DNA of 64,000 bases from Bathynomus jamesi (GCA_023014485.1 JAJOZX010007510.1:115001-179000); one strand, 5' to 3'; positions 1 to 11,511 are shown, numbered from the stretch's first letter. Numbers and translations are program-made. The notes: generated by a model from the sequence alone, not told the origin.

Positions 1-32
1 GACTCAGCAACTCACTCTTGTATTTGTAATGT

Positions 33-62
33 ACAGGGTGTTCAAAAAATTCCCGTCACCCC
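33..62 (+). repeat. Mariner-like terminal inverted repeat, solo end
   Basis: The sequence CAGGGTGTTCAAAAAATTCC directly follows a TA dinucleotide, the usual mariner/Tc1 target. The same opening (AGGGTGTTCAAA) forms both ends of the deletion derivative at 43362-43702. No matching right end was found in the first 4 kb, so this is either a solo terminus or the edge of a decayed copy. Confidence 0.45.
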
Positions 63-1135
63 CTACAAAATGTACATATTGTAATACCAATTTTATTTTT
101 GTGTGATTAATTGAAGGCTAACTAAAGAAGGCTGGGGGCCCTGATCTTCGAGCGATCCAAATAATTTATTGCATAAAATAGATTGTCAACGACAAATTCT
201 TATTTTCTTCAATGGATTTGAGTTAAAACGTATCATCGTAAAAATAAAATTAATCGATTGATGAAAATGTCAATTTAATTAAATGCCGTTGAGCCTTAAC
301 ATCAATCACAAGGTTACCAATTAGCGAGAGGAATGTCACACTTCTCTCCTGAAATCACATCTTATTAGCTCCACTTAAATTAACAGAAATACATAAATTT
401 AATATCATCAACTAAATTTTGATTAAAATTTGGAGTTAATTTAGCAAACGTGTTCATTATACATCTTTCAATGTGAAATTACCCCTTGAACTTTGCTCAT
501 TATTTATACTTAATTTTAGTTTGTAACTACGGTGGACGTTTATGACGCTGTAAACCTTGAGTATTTATTGATTTCAGTTTTTTATTAACGTATCAGAAGT
601 TATATTTAAGGTTCGTTTTATATGATTTACAGTGCAACCGATTTTGCTGCAAAAACAGTGAAATTCAATTAGTTTATAAACTCTTTTATGATAAATTAAC
701 TTATTTCATACGCGATGGTTGCGTTCAATGATCGTTTTTCGTAACCATCATATGGCTCTTACTGTCATTAACGAGTATAAAAGTATCATAGGATGAAAAC
801 CAATGCAATAATTTTAGTTAAAAATAAATAGTTTTGAAGTGTAAAATTCTTCATCATAAATTGAGGGCAATTAAAATTACGAAATACGAAGAATTACTGT
901 ATAGAAGCGCATTTCTAAACAGCGGATCTTGATAAAAGCAGTAAGTAATATCCAATTTTAGAATCCTTTCTGTCACAGATGATTTACAAGCAATTTGGGA
1001 AACTTACTGGTTTTATACTAGTCACAAACGTGCTGAAAGAATCTTGGTATAATGTGCAGTCATTTATTTCACTATGAATTGAATTATGGGTATATGATGT
1101 AGGAAAAATTCAAATTAAATGCGTGGTATAAAATA

Positions 1136-1183
<48 letters not shown>

Positions 1184-2289
1184 TTTAGCTTTGTTGTGTA
1201 TATAATTGCTTCACCTTACCCGTAAAAGTCACTGAATTGTAAGTAAATTAGAGATGGTTGTTAAGTGATTTAAGTTGTACATGAATTATAAAGTATTTGT
1301 GGTTATTAGGAAGTAGCGTATTTGATAAATAAATTTTTAATTAAGTAAAATTAACTAAAAATTTTGTATAATAATTTAAAACTGATCTCTGACAATGTTA
1401 TCTTGAACCTTCTTTTAAAGACAAAGATGAGAGGGTAAAACCTTACCTCACGCTAGAGAAAGAAGCTAGGGAAAGTAGCAAATGGGATAGTTAAGGTAAG
1501 TTTTTGGTTTATACCACAAACACTGCATTGTTTAGATCACTGTCCAAGTACAGGAAGGTATCAAGAGAAACAAACATCCTTATAAATCGAAATAAAATAA
1601 TGCGTCAGTTGTTAAAATATGAAGAAATTGAGAAAATACATTTGTTTGGAAGAATTTGTATTCATGAATAATTGCGATAACGAAAATAAAACCAAACCAA
1701 TTTATTCACTGGCAAGAAATATCTACCATGTAAAAAAATTCAAAGTTAGAGTTCATCATTAACCATGAGCAAAAAATAAAAGTACGACGAAAAGGACAGA
1801 ACCAAAATAATTTTTCTCTTTAAATATGCTATGACCGAATGCACGAAAGGAAATGGAAGTGTAGAGGAAAGATAAGGAAAGATAAGGATAGATTTAGATA
1901 ATGAGGAAAGAGATATAGAGAAAGAAGTAAATTTGGGGATTAAGTCCGTGACGTGACGCAGCGAGCGGGCAAAATGCTCAGATCTGCAACACAGACACTG
2001 GAGAACATTACGCGAAATGAAACGAATGACAAATTGGTAATATCATAAGCGATTCATCTGAAGAAAGACATAAAAATAATAAAGAAAGGATAAAATGTCT
2101 GACCTTTGATAAAAGGGTAGAAATCACCGAGTAGCTAAAGTCCCTCGTAGCAAAGAAGTATCGTTAGAAGTGAAGTGCCAGAAAAGAAGTATATTAGACA
2201 AAAGGGTGAACAAATAAGAGAACACAAAACTGATTTCAGAGTTGTAAGAATTACTTTTAAAAGGTAATTAAACTACGATTACATTTATT
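63..2289. other. Stretch without a recognised gene
   Basis: AT-rich sequence with only short, unconvincing open frames. It contains the (GT)n tract listed separately. I see no transposon ends or protein similarity here. Confidence 0.5.
1138..1181 (+). repeat. (GT)22 microsatellite
   Basis: An uninterrupted GT dinucleotide tract of 44 bases. Confidence 0.97.
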
Positions 2290-2875
2290 GTTTTTAATAT
2301 GCTCAGCGACGAGAGCCAATTCATGCAATTTGGTCAGAATCATCTGTATACGTCAGGCGTCCACCCAGTCATTCCAAATACTGTACTGTTACTATTATTT
2401 ACCCTTCAGAGGTTATGGTTTGGAGATGTTTTAGCTGCCAGTGAACAGAGCAAATCTGGTTTTGCCCAAAGGATATACGACCGTGAACTCCCGTGTCTAC
2501 TTGGACACTCGTGAACAACACGCTCTGACAACAATAAAGAAAGGCGGCTATTCCTGGTTCCAACAGGATAATGCACCTCGCTGCACAGCTAAAATTGCGA
2601 AAGAATAATTTAAGAAAAAAACATTTCAGCTCTGGACACACTAGTAACGATCTTGACCTCAATCCATTTGAGGTCACTTTAGAAGGTGAAGGTCTCTGAA
2701 AAGAAGCCAGGATCCTTTGCACGAAGATCTTTGCTTTGGTATAAAAACAGTTTGACAGTCCGAAATGATGCTGGAACTGAGGTAAAACGCTATCGTATCC
2801 ACATCTAACAGAATCACATCAATGATTGTTATCGAGGGATGCCCCAAGGGAACACTAAACCCATAATAAAATATA
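2290..2875 (+). pseudogene. Tc1/mariner transposase remnant
   Basis: This is a decayed transposase, a cut-and-paste nuclease with an RNase-H-fold DDE/D active site. The frame at 2299 gives SDESQFMQFG, which fits the first catalytic Asp region (the FSDES block). Around 2412 a VMVWRCFS block is visible, and around 2553 another frame gives WFQQDNAP, the second catalytic Asp block. A degraded DLDLNPFEV lies where the SPDLNPIE block with the third acidic residue belongs. Several frameshifts and stops separate these pieces, so it cannot encode an active protein. The N-terminal DNA-binding part is not visible, and no flanking TIR pair was identified. Family assignment within Tc1/mariner is open. Confidence 0.7.
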
Positions 2876-3534
2876 ACTCCTTAAAACTCTCTTTGATTCC
2901 AAACATTTGGCCACGACACTGTATCTAACCATGGTTGTACGTGAGCAAAATTATCTGTTACTAATTAGACCCAGTAAATGAGCTGAAATGTGTAGTCGGC
3001 TACAGTTTACTTTATGATCATGCTGGATATAAAACGTGTTATTATTTTTAAATATAAACTTATGATGAAGTACTGTACATAATTGTAATGGTATAACATA
3101 ATAAAATAATTGCATATAAATTATAATTACTTTAAAATTAAAATGAAATTACTAGTAAAATTACCGCATTTTCTAATTAATTCAAATAAGTAATTCACTT
3201 TAAAAATTAATTAATAACCGGAAATTCCTGTAATGAAATATAATTAATTATTTTACAACTCTGCAAATACGATAGATACGGTAAAGTGTATATCTTTATA
3301 TCTTTTTACGGCAAGAAGGAGGGGGACCAAGGGCGAACGCCCGCAAAAACGCCCCACTCCATAGAGGAAGAAGAGAGCCAAAATCAAGGTTCAAGGTTTT
3401 CGAGATGCTGGACACTCTGCGTTTGAAGATTGAAGGTCAAGGACAAGGCGGAAAGATGGAATGAAGAAGAGTGTTCCAGAGTTAACTGGTTGAGTAGATG
3501 AAAGATTGAGAATACCGTACCGATTAACCCTTCC

Positions 3535-3536
<2 letters not shown>
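2876..3536. other. Stretch without a recognised gene
   Basis: AT-rich sequence with a short GC-richer patch near 3310-3360. I see no gene, tRNA-like box or element end. Confidence 0.45.

Positions 3537-3577
<41 letters not shown>
3537..3577. repeat. (TA)n microsatellite
   Basis: Alternating TA for about 40 bases. Predicted open frames of IYIYIY here are artefacts. Confidence 0.95.
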
Positions 3578-3580
<3 letters not shown>

Positions 3581-4122
3581 CAAAAATTTCGCATAGAATA
3601 TTTGAGTATATTTAAATAATATATTAAAAAATACATATTATACTTCAATATTTTCAAGTGTAGGTTCTTTTCTTCAGAAATAGAAGGTGGCGCAAACATT
3701 TTATATAATATAAATATAAATATTTACTTGTAAACACTGAGAGAAACTACACAAAGTATTGTATATTTATAGCTTAAATATACACTAAGCTTTCTTTTAA
3801 GATTAAATATAATAAAATTTGTGAAATTTTATGCAATTTCTAAATAAAATTCATTTAAATATAAAATTAAATAAGATTTATAAATAGGATTTGGTTAAAC
3901 AAAAATGTATATGCGTGTTTTGGGCTACCCTGTATTTGATAAGCGCACGTTATTAACGAAACAAAGGCGAGTCGTTCCGCTTTATTGCGTACGAGTGAAT
4001 GTCTTCTACGATCGAAGACTTAGAACAAACGGATGTGCTGTTTTCATTCATTTTCATGTATATATCCGTGAATGATGGACATAGGCAATACATCAATGCT
4101 ATTTACTTTGATATACTGTATA
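3578..4122. other. Stretch without a gene; possible element end near 3915
   Basis: AT-rich and non-coding. At about 3918-3935 the sequence TTTTGGGCTACCCTGTAT looks like the inward end of a mariner-type TIR followed by TA, but no partner end was found. Confidence 0.3.
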
Positions 4123-4137
4123 TATATATATATATAT

Positions 4138-4735
4138 GATGAAAATAACCACGAAGGAAAAAGGAAACACAGAATGGTGCTCAAGTGCTTTCTTCTAATG
4201 ACATCCTCAGGAACACTGAAATAAGTAACAAGTTCGAGACGATATATAGGTCACAAAAAAAATAGAAAAATAAAAATTGTAGGAGGAACATACAAATTTA
4301 TAAGGAAAAGCTACCAGAGTTTTAGCACTTTGCCCCTTTTGTCTAAATCCGTTCTGAACGAATTCAAGACAAAGGATCAAGCGAAAAAGGCCCTGGCTAA
4401 TGTTGAAATTATTTGTAAGTTGAATAATGGCAGACTCAAGAATATTTCTATTAACAATGTTGCTTGAGTGAAACAAAATTGAAGCATTATTCCAATCAAT
4501 ACAGTGGGATAACTCTGACAAATGGACGAAAAGGGCACTGGACGACTGTCCCGTTTTAACGGAATATTGATGCTGTTTCACCCGCGTGTGCAAATCCCTT
4601 TCCGTCTGTCCAATGTAAAAGAAATCACATTGTTTACAACCAATTTTATAGATAATGCCTGAAATATTGGTAGGGCTATTTTTTACTATGTGTATCTGGC
4701 CATGAAGCGCGACTTGGATGACTTCCTCCTTTAGT
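4138..4735 (-). pseudogene. Penelope-like element 3' part with GIY-YIG domain
   Basis: On the minus strand, 4593-4207 plus upstream codons to about 4735 read as the C-terminal GIY-YIG endonuclease of a Penelope-like retroelement. CKQCDFFYIGQT is the Cys-x-x-Cys plus YIG block. It is followed by TRVKQHQYSVKTGQ, H-rich segments and NRNILESAII, which carries the catalytic Glu. Downstream, near 4190-4213, lies CTGAGGA, 11 bases, then GAAA, a degenerate version of the hammerhead core seen in the other PLE copies here. No reverse transcriptase is attached on this strand. At 4735-4751 the orientation flips to a plus-strand RT fragment, the head-to-head layout common for PLE insertions. Confidence 0.75.
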
Positions 4736-4750
4736 TAAATAATTAAGTCC

Positions 4751-4812
4751 CCTCCATTAAGTTTACGTTAGAAGTGGAACAAAACAACTCAATCCCGTTT
4801 TTGGACGTGAGT
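4751..4812 (+). pseudogene. Penelope-like reverse transcriptase fragment
   Basis: The plus strand reads PSIKFTLEVEQNNSIPFLDV, matching the late RT region (IPFLDV block after the YxDD motif) of the PLE at 6059-7575, where the equivalent reads PSIKFAVKKENDGSFSFLDL. Only about 20 codons survive, directly after the minus-strand fragment. Confidence 0.65.
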
Positions 4813-4903
4813 AGTATGAGCACAAAATGCCAGAGTGCAGAGCAATTGCATAATGTTGCATAATGTTGCAAGAGTGCATATAAGGAGAAACCCTAGTACA
4901 AAC

Positions 4904-6050
4904 TAGGGTTTCTCCTTATATGCAGCTTTCTTCATCCCTGGAAATCCCGGAAATTCCGGAAAAATGAAGCCAATTCCCTGGATCCCGGGAAATCCAGGAA
5001 ATGGTTGTATATTTAAGAGAACGATAATTTTTTTTATTGTTCAGTGATAAAATACCCTTTTAGAATTTGGATAACCAATTACTTATGCCTAGATGACCAC
5101 TTTTGCATTGTAATACTTGAATTGAGTTTACCAATCAGTGGTAGCTATTTATTATTTATTAAACATAATATTTATCATGCTATTCATCTGCAGGGGACAA
5201 ATAAAAGGCTAAAATATTATATTCCTTTAATTATAATTAAATGCATTTGCAAATAAAAAAAGAAAAAGAAAATGAAACTTCATTAAAAAAAATAATTTAT
5301 ACCTTTTATCTCAACATATTTTATCTTAAAATATTTAGCCAATACAAAAAAATAAAAATAAAATAAACTTCATTAGAAAAAATAATTTCATCCTTTTATC
5401 TTAAAATATTTTATCTTAAAATATTTATCTTAAAATATTTAAAGAGTCAATCAACATTTTTAAAATAGCTTCTTAAAAACATAAACAATCGATACTTCTA
5501 TCACTAAGACGAGTTCTGAACTTGGTGATAAATAAACCTGCTGCAGAAAAGGCTCTCTCTGATTCAACAGAGGTTGGCGGAATGGTTTTCAGTGCATCAA
5601 ATAAATTCATGATGTTTGAAGTTCTGTTCCCTATTGTCTCGAATAACTGCAGTTCTTGCTTCAAATGCTTGCTTAAACTCTGAGCAAGATGAGTTGCCTG
5701 CGATCGCTAGATAATATACTGAGACTCGGTTCCTTGTATTATACGCAGCGCTAGCGACATTCCCTCGGCCAGTTTTTGGCATACGGGCCCACTTTTAGAT
5801 TGCTCTAAGTTGCTAATGCTAGTAGGTGTTCATTTAAGAAAGCAGAAAAGTAGAATAAAATGTGGTAAATATTATGCAGTTTTCTTTAATTCTACCCAAG
5901 AGCCTTCTAATAACAAAAGAAAAAAATAAATAAATCAATAAAAAATAAATTAAGTCATTTTAAAATTCCTGGATTTCCCGGTATATTTGTCCAATTCCCG
6001 GGATTTTCAAATCCAATAAAAACAGCCGGGATCCCGGGAAAGAAACCCTA
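4904..6050 (-). mobile_element. hAT transposon, internally deleted, with 8-bp TSD
   Basis: The ends are TAGGGTTTCT and AGAAACCCTA. Both sides are flanked by the identical octamer GTACAAAC (4896-4903 and 6051-6058), the target duplication length of hAT elements. Just inside each end are repeated CCCGGGAATCC/CCCGGGATCCCGG-type motifs, plausible transposase-binding sites. The interior keeps only a remnant of the transposase C-terminus on the minus strand. The element sits in Penelope-like sequence. Immediately outside the left TSD, 20 bases (4876-4895) are a perfect inverted copy of the element's own first 20 bases. Confidence 0.88.
5460..5785 (-). pseudogene. hAT transposase C-terminal dimerisation remnant
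   Basis: Within the hAT element, the minus strand encodes IPPTSVESERAFSAAGLFIT followed by KFRTRLSDRSIDCLCFL. This is the classic hAT C-terminal block that holds the last catalytic Glu (SVESERAFS) and the dimerisation helix. Two overlapping frames (5664-5473 and 5782-5597) show a frameshift. The rest of the transposase, including the BED finger and the first two Asp residues, is absent, so the copy is non-autonomous. Confidence 0.85.
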
Positions 6051-6058
6051 GTACAAAC

Positions 6059-7575
6059 CTCTAAACAAAGACCCAGTGGAGGATGTTAATAAAGTGTTTA
6101 AGAGAAAATTAAGAGAAATATTAAAAAATAACTATAATGGGTTTTCTAAGCAGTTTCTTAGTATCAATCCGTCACTACCATACTTGTACGATTTAGTAAA
6201 AACACACAAAGTTAATAATCCCATGAGGCCTATTGTTAGCTCAGTAGGCTCCATAACCTATAAGCTATCTAAATGTTTAGTTAGTTTATTAACGCCGTCA
6301 GTTGGCTCTATTTCCAAGTCACATATTGCAAATAGCATGGATCTTTTTGACAAACTGAAGTTTCCTAATTACCTTAATTTCATACTGGTAAATTTTGTGT
6401 ATGCTCGTTATTCACAAAAGTCCCTGTTGATGACCGACTTGACTTTTTAAAAGATAATCTCTGAATATTCTTTCCCTGTTCAACACAACACTCTTATTGA
6501 GTTAATTAAGCTTTGCGTCAAAGATTGTAAATTTCAGTTTGAAAATAATTTTTATGCTATGTCGTTTAGATTGGCGATGGGAAATCTCCTCTCACCGGTA
6601 TTACCTAACTTATATATTGAATTTTTATAAAACAGAATTTGGCTACTATTGTTAATTTTAACCTTGTTTAGTACAGGTATATAGATGGTATTTTATGCCT
6701 TTGGCCTAATAATTTGGATGTTGACTTATTTCTTGGTAAGCTCAACAATTTAGTCCCATCTATTAAGTTCGCGGTTAAAAAAGAAAACGATGGAAGCTTC
6801 TCTTTTCTAGATCTAAAAATTTGGAGATGCTTTAATCAGTTCAAATTTGAAGTTTATCGTAAGCCTACAAATAATAACTCTTATGTGCATTTTCATTCTG
6901 ACCATCATCCCTCGATTAAATCTTCTATTTTCTCTGCTATGTTTCTTAGAGCATTGAGAGTTGTCAGTCTTGAATTTTTAGATTCCGAGTTATGCAGTAT
7001 TATGAATATTGGTACTAAATTATGTTATCCTATTTCATTTTTAGATAACTGTTTTAAGAAAGCCAAGAATAGGTATTATAGTAGTGTAACTGTAAAGGAA
7101 TTTGAGTGTAAAAATATCCTTAGCCTACCTTACCATGTTAATTTTCAATATCTTCCGACTTTACTTAAAGTAATTGGTATCAATGTAGTCTTTAAGTATA
7201 ATAATACTGTTAAATCACGCCTAATAAAGAATAGCCCGGATAATGTGGTTGTTTGTGTGTATTCGATCGGATGTACACAATGTGACTCAGTATATATAGG
7301 CTAAACGGGTAAAACGTTAGATATTAGGGTAAAACAGCATAAATATGCGTGTAGAACAGCAAATAATTCTAATGCATTGTTTAACCATATGTATAGATGT
7401 AATCATAGTATCAAGTGAGATAGTTCTAAAGCGCTCGTTAAAAACAGATACATTTGGAAAGAATATTCTAGAATGTGCATTTATCCATTTTAAAAATAAT
7501 TTAAGTAACAGTGCGGGAATGTATAAAAGTGACAATATCCTGTCAAAATACCTTTTGCCTCTAACACTGGCCAAC
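6059..7575 (+). pseudogene. Penelope-like element remnant (RT to GIY-YIG)
   Basis: The plus strand shows PLE blocks in order. First is PYLYDLVKTHKVNNPMRPIV (RT finger, 6180-6230). A motif-B-like MGNLLSPVLPNLYIEF follows near 6578-6628, then YRYIDGILCLW near 6675 (motif C, with YIDG in place of YVDD). FSFLDLKIW and YRKPTNNNSYVHF follow. Near 7255-7300 comes YSIGCTQCDSVYIG, the Cys-x-x-Cys plus GIY-YIG start, then a C-terminal NILECAFIHF block with the catalytic Glu. The 5' end begins abruptly at the right TSD of the hAT, and the coding sequence has several frameshifts. Bases 7190-7280 are nearly identical to 60013-60099, so the two copies belong to one family. Confidence 0.85.
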
Positions 7576-7833
7576 AAAATGAAACTTTTTTTTCTCATCA
7601 CAAACATAATCACACTTTTCTTAATGCAGTTTTCGCACTGATTCCGAATCTGGTTTAATTCTTTTCTAGCACGTATAGTTATATAGATACACTGGTTTTG
7701 ATATTTTTAAGTTTTTGATATTGCTATAAGAAAATTTATGGATGTATAGATCACACTTAGGAATGCTAAACAACAAATACATCATATACCTTATTCAATG
7801 TACTTATAAATAAAGAATATATACATTATTTTA

Positions 7834-9151
7834 TTAAAAGCGCTGTGAGTGTGATTTCCTTTTGTAAATTTGGCCTGGATTGTCACGATACAGCATCCAA
7901 CAATGGTCCGCCATCATGCTTTCATTCCAATATCCTTGGTAGCGCTTCTCCATCATCTGAATATCTTGATGGAAGCGCTCTCCTTGCTCGTCACTCACTG
8001 CACCAAGGTTTTCATGAAAGAAATCTAAGTGGGAATGCAGGAAGTGAATTTTTAACGACATTCGACACTCCATTTCTTTGAAGGCATCAAGGAGGTTCTT
8101 GACTCCATCCTTATACGCAGGTGACTTGTTGCTTCCAAGAAAGTTTTCACATATCCATTTGAACGCCAGCCAAGCCTTCAATTCCAGCGGACTTAGGACT
8201 TTTTCAAATTCAGTGTCATTCAAAACCTCCCTTATTTGTGGCCCAACAAAAATTCCTTCCTTCAATTTTGCTGCAGTAACCTTCGGAAATTTCCTTGAAA
8301 GGTATTGGAACCCTTCAGAATTGACTTTACCCATTGCTTTAACAAAATTCTTCATTAAACCAAGTTTAATGTGAAGAGGTGGCAGATAAATCTTTTGGGG
8401 ATCCACTAAAGGGACAGACTGGACATTGCTTATCCCTGGGACATATGTATACCTAAGTGGCCAGTCACTTTTGGTGTAATGTTCTATAGTGGCGCGACTG
8501 TCCCACAGGCAAAGGAAACAACAAAATTTTGTGAATCCTGACTGCATACCCATAAGCATTCCTATAACTTTTAGAGCTCCACAAACATTCCATTGATGAC
8601 TGTCGTATTTGATTGCCTTAAGTAGTATATCCATATTGTCATATGTCTCTTTTAGATGGACGGAATGGGCAATGGGGATGGATGGCATTATATTACCATT
8701 ATGCAAAAGAACTGCTTTCAGGCTTCTCTGCGACGAATCAATAAAAGGCGCCACTCAGATGCCACTTACGTCTGGGATATGGCTGTAAATAGTCCACTGA
8801 TGTCATGGCAATAACAGAGAGGACCATCTACTGAAAAGAATGCTGTTAATTCAAAATTCCGCTTTCGGTAGTAACTAATACGAACATTGTTCTCAAGTAA
8901 ATTGTTCTCCTTTAGTCTTGAGGCGAGAAGCTCTGATTTCTCTTTAGACAGCGATAAGTCTCTAACAAGATCATTCAACTGTCCTTGGGTTAACTTTTTA
9001 GGCTCTAAATGTCTACCTTCAAAAGTGTACTCTGGTACAGCTTGTATATTTTCTTAATGTCGGTTGTAATACTTCGTCGCTGTGTTTTAGTTGTCAACTG
9101 GCCGCATACGAAACAGAACTTGTCGGGGTCATTCTTACATTGTCGAGGCAT
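7834..9151 (-). pseudogene. Broken member of an arthropod multicopy family (GERFHQDI family)
   Basis: Function is unknown; I recognise it as a family present in many copies in arthropod genomes, probably transposon-derived. Reading leftward from 9151 it starts MPRQCKNDPDKFCFVCGQLT, the Cys-rich N-terminus. A gap with lost sequence follows, then LTQGQLNDLVRDLSLSKEKS (to about 8990), then RLKENNLLENN and the core. From 8754 to 7834 there is a 306-codon open frame with GALKVIGMLMGMQ, CCFLCLWDSRA (a possible Zn-binding pair), LPPLHIKLGLMKNFVKAM, MSLKIHFLHSHLDFF and SDEQGERFHQDI. Defects are a stop and a 1-base frameshift near 8755-8765 and the loss of roughly 100 residues after the N-terminus. 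It is intronless as far as visible. A related pseudogene lies at 29774-31019. Confidence 0.75.
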
Positions 9152-9549
9152 GTTGACTGACCTGAGCAAACTATAAATTAAAAAAAAATGTACACCAACT
9201 TAACACAACAAGTTCTTGGACTGGACTGATCTTTTGACACACAAAGCACGGCGTTGTTGCCTGAATCACAATGCTGCTAGACGTAAAAGCTCACACTGAA
9301 ATACATAAGATGTATAATTAAGATAATTGAAATAAATAAGATGAATAAACTAAAAAAACACAATAAAATAAACACAATCAAATGTTGAAATATTAGTATT
9401 TTGCCTATTTAAAATGGTTAAATCTGTGTAGTTATGTATATGCCTTCATCTTGAAAACTATACGTGTAACATATATATATAAAGTCATGCAGGATTGTCT
9501 GCAATACAAAATAATGCCACAAGCATGGAATTGGCTGCGCATTGGATTA

Positions 9550-9705
9550 TAACACAAAGCACTGTTGCTTCTCGTGGTGATGAAACAAGAACGAAAGTCC
9601 CGCTAGTACGTTGACCCTCTATATAAGTGGGAATGATGCTGCGAGTTGCTTGTACCCTGAATGGGTTTATGGGCTGAGCGATACTTTATAAACAAACAGT
9701 GAAGC
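9550..9705. repeat. Dispersed repeat, copy A (partner 35606-35745)
   Basis: This segment, including CTGCGAGTTGCTTGTACCCT, matches 35606-35745 (CTTCGAGCTGCTTGTACCCT) over about 140 bases in the same orientation with scattered differences. No coding potential is seen in either copy. Confidence 0.6.
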
Positions 9706-9779
9706 CTTTCTTGTACTTATTATTTAATCCATTAACACACGTCAAAAACATTATATATATATATATATATTTATATACA

Positions 9780-9818
<39 letters not shown>

Positions 9819-9820
<2 letters not shown>

Positions 9821-10012
9821 GATGAATTTCACAATTAAACACGTGAAATGAATGAATGATGTAAACCCACAAGGAAAATGAAAAATTATTCCAAGGCCTT
9901 TCGTGTATTCAGAAGTACACCTCCTCAGGGACGTCCCTGACGAGGTGTACTTCTGAATACACGAAAGATCTTGTAATCATTTCTCTTTTTCCTTGTGGGT
10001 TTGCATCATATA
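9819..10012. mobile_element. Two Penelope-like 3' ends joined tail to tail (foldback)
   Basis: The segment is a large imperfect palindrome centred on GGACGTCC (9929-9936). Both arms carry the 3' terminus of the PLE family at 59.7/63.9 kb: the hammerhead-like core, then a TTCTTTTTCCTTGTGGGTTT-type tail. (TA)n flanks the left side and (CA)n the right. No coding region lies between, so the two ends abut directly. Confidence 0.8.
9937..9972 (+). ncRNA. Hammerhead-ribozyme-like core of a PLE end
   Basis: CTGACGA (9937-9943) is followed by a stem II of GTGTA/TACAC (9945-9949 with 9958-9962) and GAAA (9963-9966). The next bases complete a self-complementary AGATCT. The core CUGANGA...GAAA matches the hammerhead consensus. 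Stem I pairing is lost here, so activity is doubtful. A mirror copy lies on the minus strand at 9897-9928, with core CTGAGGA. Confidence 0.6.
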
Positions 10013-10352
10013 CACACACACACAATATTAACAATATTTTTTGTAATAATAATAATAATAATAAAAAATTGAACGATTACAAGAAGAATTTTTGCTCTGC
10101 AGAAATTCTTAATTAAAAAAAAATACAGCTTTTCACTGAAACATTACATTCAATAAAGGCTTCATTTTTATCTTGACACCTTGATTAAACTGTTCTCTTT
10201 TATTGTTGTTGAACTGAAGAGGAAGTCAAATAACCATTGAAACTTCCTTTAAGAATTGAACTTCAATATAAAGTCAAGAGAAAAGAGAAGAAATTTCAAG
10301 AAAGATCTAAGCCTCAGTATTCGACACAACAGCAGGAGGGCGACATTAAGGA

Positions 10353-10395
<43 letters not shown>

Positions 10396-11105
10396 CTTCT
10401 AATATATAGCATATATTAATGTTTTACATACTTTAATATTTATTAGTTATTTTACTCAATTTGGGTTTAATTCGCTTAAATCTATTTCGGTTAAAACTGA
10501 ATTAGATATTTTCACGAGTTGGCAACTCTTACAAAGGTTCTACGCATCAAAGTTGTATAAATTTAATTAGAAAACTTTTGTACAAAAATTAAGTTGGATA
10601 ATTTTTGGAATTTATCTCGGTTTAAATTTAAATTCAGAGTTAATCCTTAAGCATTAATAAGTTTCTAAAACTTTTGTAGGAGAATTGCTTAATTTTATTA
10701 CTAACAATGAAACGTGTCTTTACGTTGAAAGTCCGCAAAAGAAGGCGAGAAAAAGCCTAAAAATGAGAATAGACGTTAAAATGGAATAAGTGGGATTCTG
10801 AGGCAGATAAAAACCTTTTGAAATGTCTTTAGAAACAACTGCACGATCCTAAGGTGAATTCAGGATTTAACTTCTGATAACGTTTAACTTTTAAGTTCAT
10901 CTTTAACTTAGACGCTCAGCGTTGAATTTACTTTCCTGATTAAGGAAATATAATTAGATACATTTTTCGAGAGTTTTAAGGGGTTACTCGACCCCAATAT
11001 TTAATACACAAAAGTCTAATTTACTCTGGATTTATATTTAATGTAAGAGTTTTCTTCCATAAAACTGTTTGAACCAGCAAGCAAGTTTGCTCTATAATGA
11101 GATAA
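10013..11105. other. Stretch without a gene; contains a (CT)n tract
   Basis: AT-rich, with a CT microsatellite at about 10357-10393. I recognise no protein or element ends. Confidence 0.45.
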
Positions 11106-11109
11106 ATTA

Positions 11110-11405
11110 TGTACGTACATTGCCCGCATATATAATGTTCCTCGCTTCACAGGCGACTCCGTACATGTGGCAACGCTGCAGTAATAGTCAAGGTACCCCA
11201 ACTGGGGGAAGGTGTAGGTGGATGGGGGACAACCTAGTCCAACAACATATAACGCAGACATATATATCTAAAGGACAATTGAAATTTGAATGCGCAGTCA
11301 TTGACATACAGGTAATTATAATATAATGTCCTGTGTTCATAAAAATAAACAATTAATATGATCGTGAACAGCGTTGAACTCCATGTAGTTTACTAGTCTT
11401 ATACA
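11110..11405 (+). repeat. Long inverted repeat, left arm (outer part)
   Basis: These bases are the reverse complement, with scattered differences, of 16930-17555. Shared landmarks are TAATGTTCCTC, the GGCGACTCCGTACATGT region, the CAACAACATATAAC region and ATGATCGTGAACAGCGTTGA. The match stops at 11405, where a 2.1-kb insertion starts, and resumes at 13496. Confidence 0.75.
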
Positions 11406-11450
11406 GTAGCTAGCGGAGCGACCAGGCGTTGCCCGGATGGAAGTTGAACG

Positions 11451-11451
<1 letters not shown>

Positions 11452-11508
<57 letters not shown>
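11452..11508. repeat. (TA)n microsatellite
   Basis: Alternating TA for about 57 bases. Confidence 0.95.

Positions 11509-11510
<2 letters not shown>

Positions 11511-11511
<1 letters not shown>

Noticed and set aside
3384..3699. Minus-strand open frames with IYIYIY repeats
   Set aside because: They are translations of a (TA)n microsatellite. The same holds for similar frames at 11399-11665, 21058-21240, 34167-34462, 34853-35059, 45147-45389 and 63756-63959.
7845..8374. Plus-strand open frames of 78 and 98 codons
   Set aside because: They are antisense shadows of the GERFHQDI-family pseudogene on the minus strand, which has conserved motifs.
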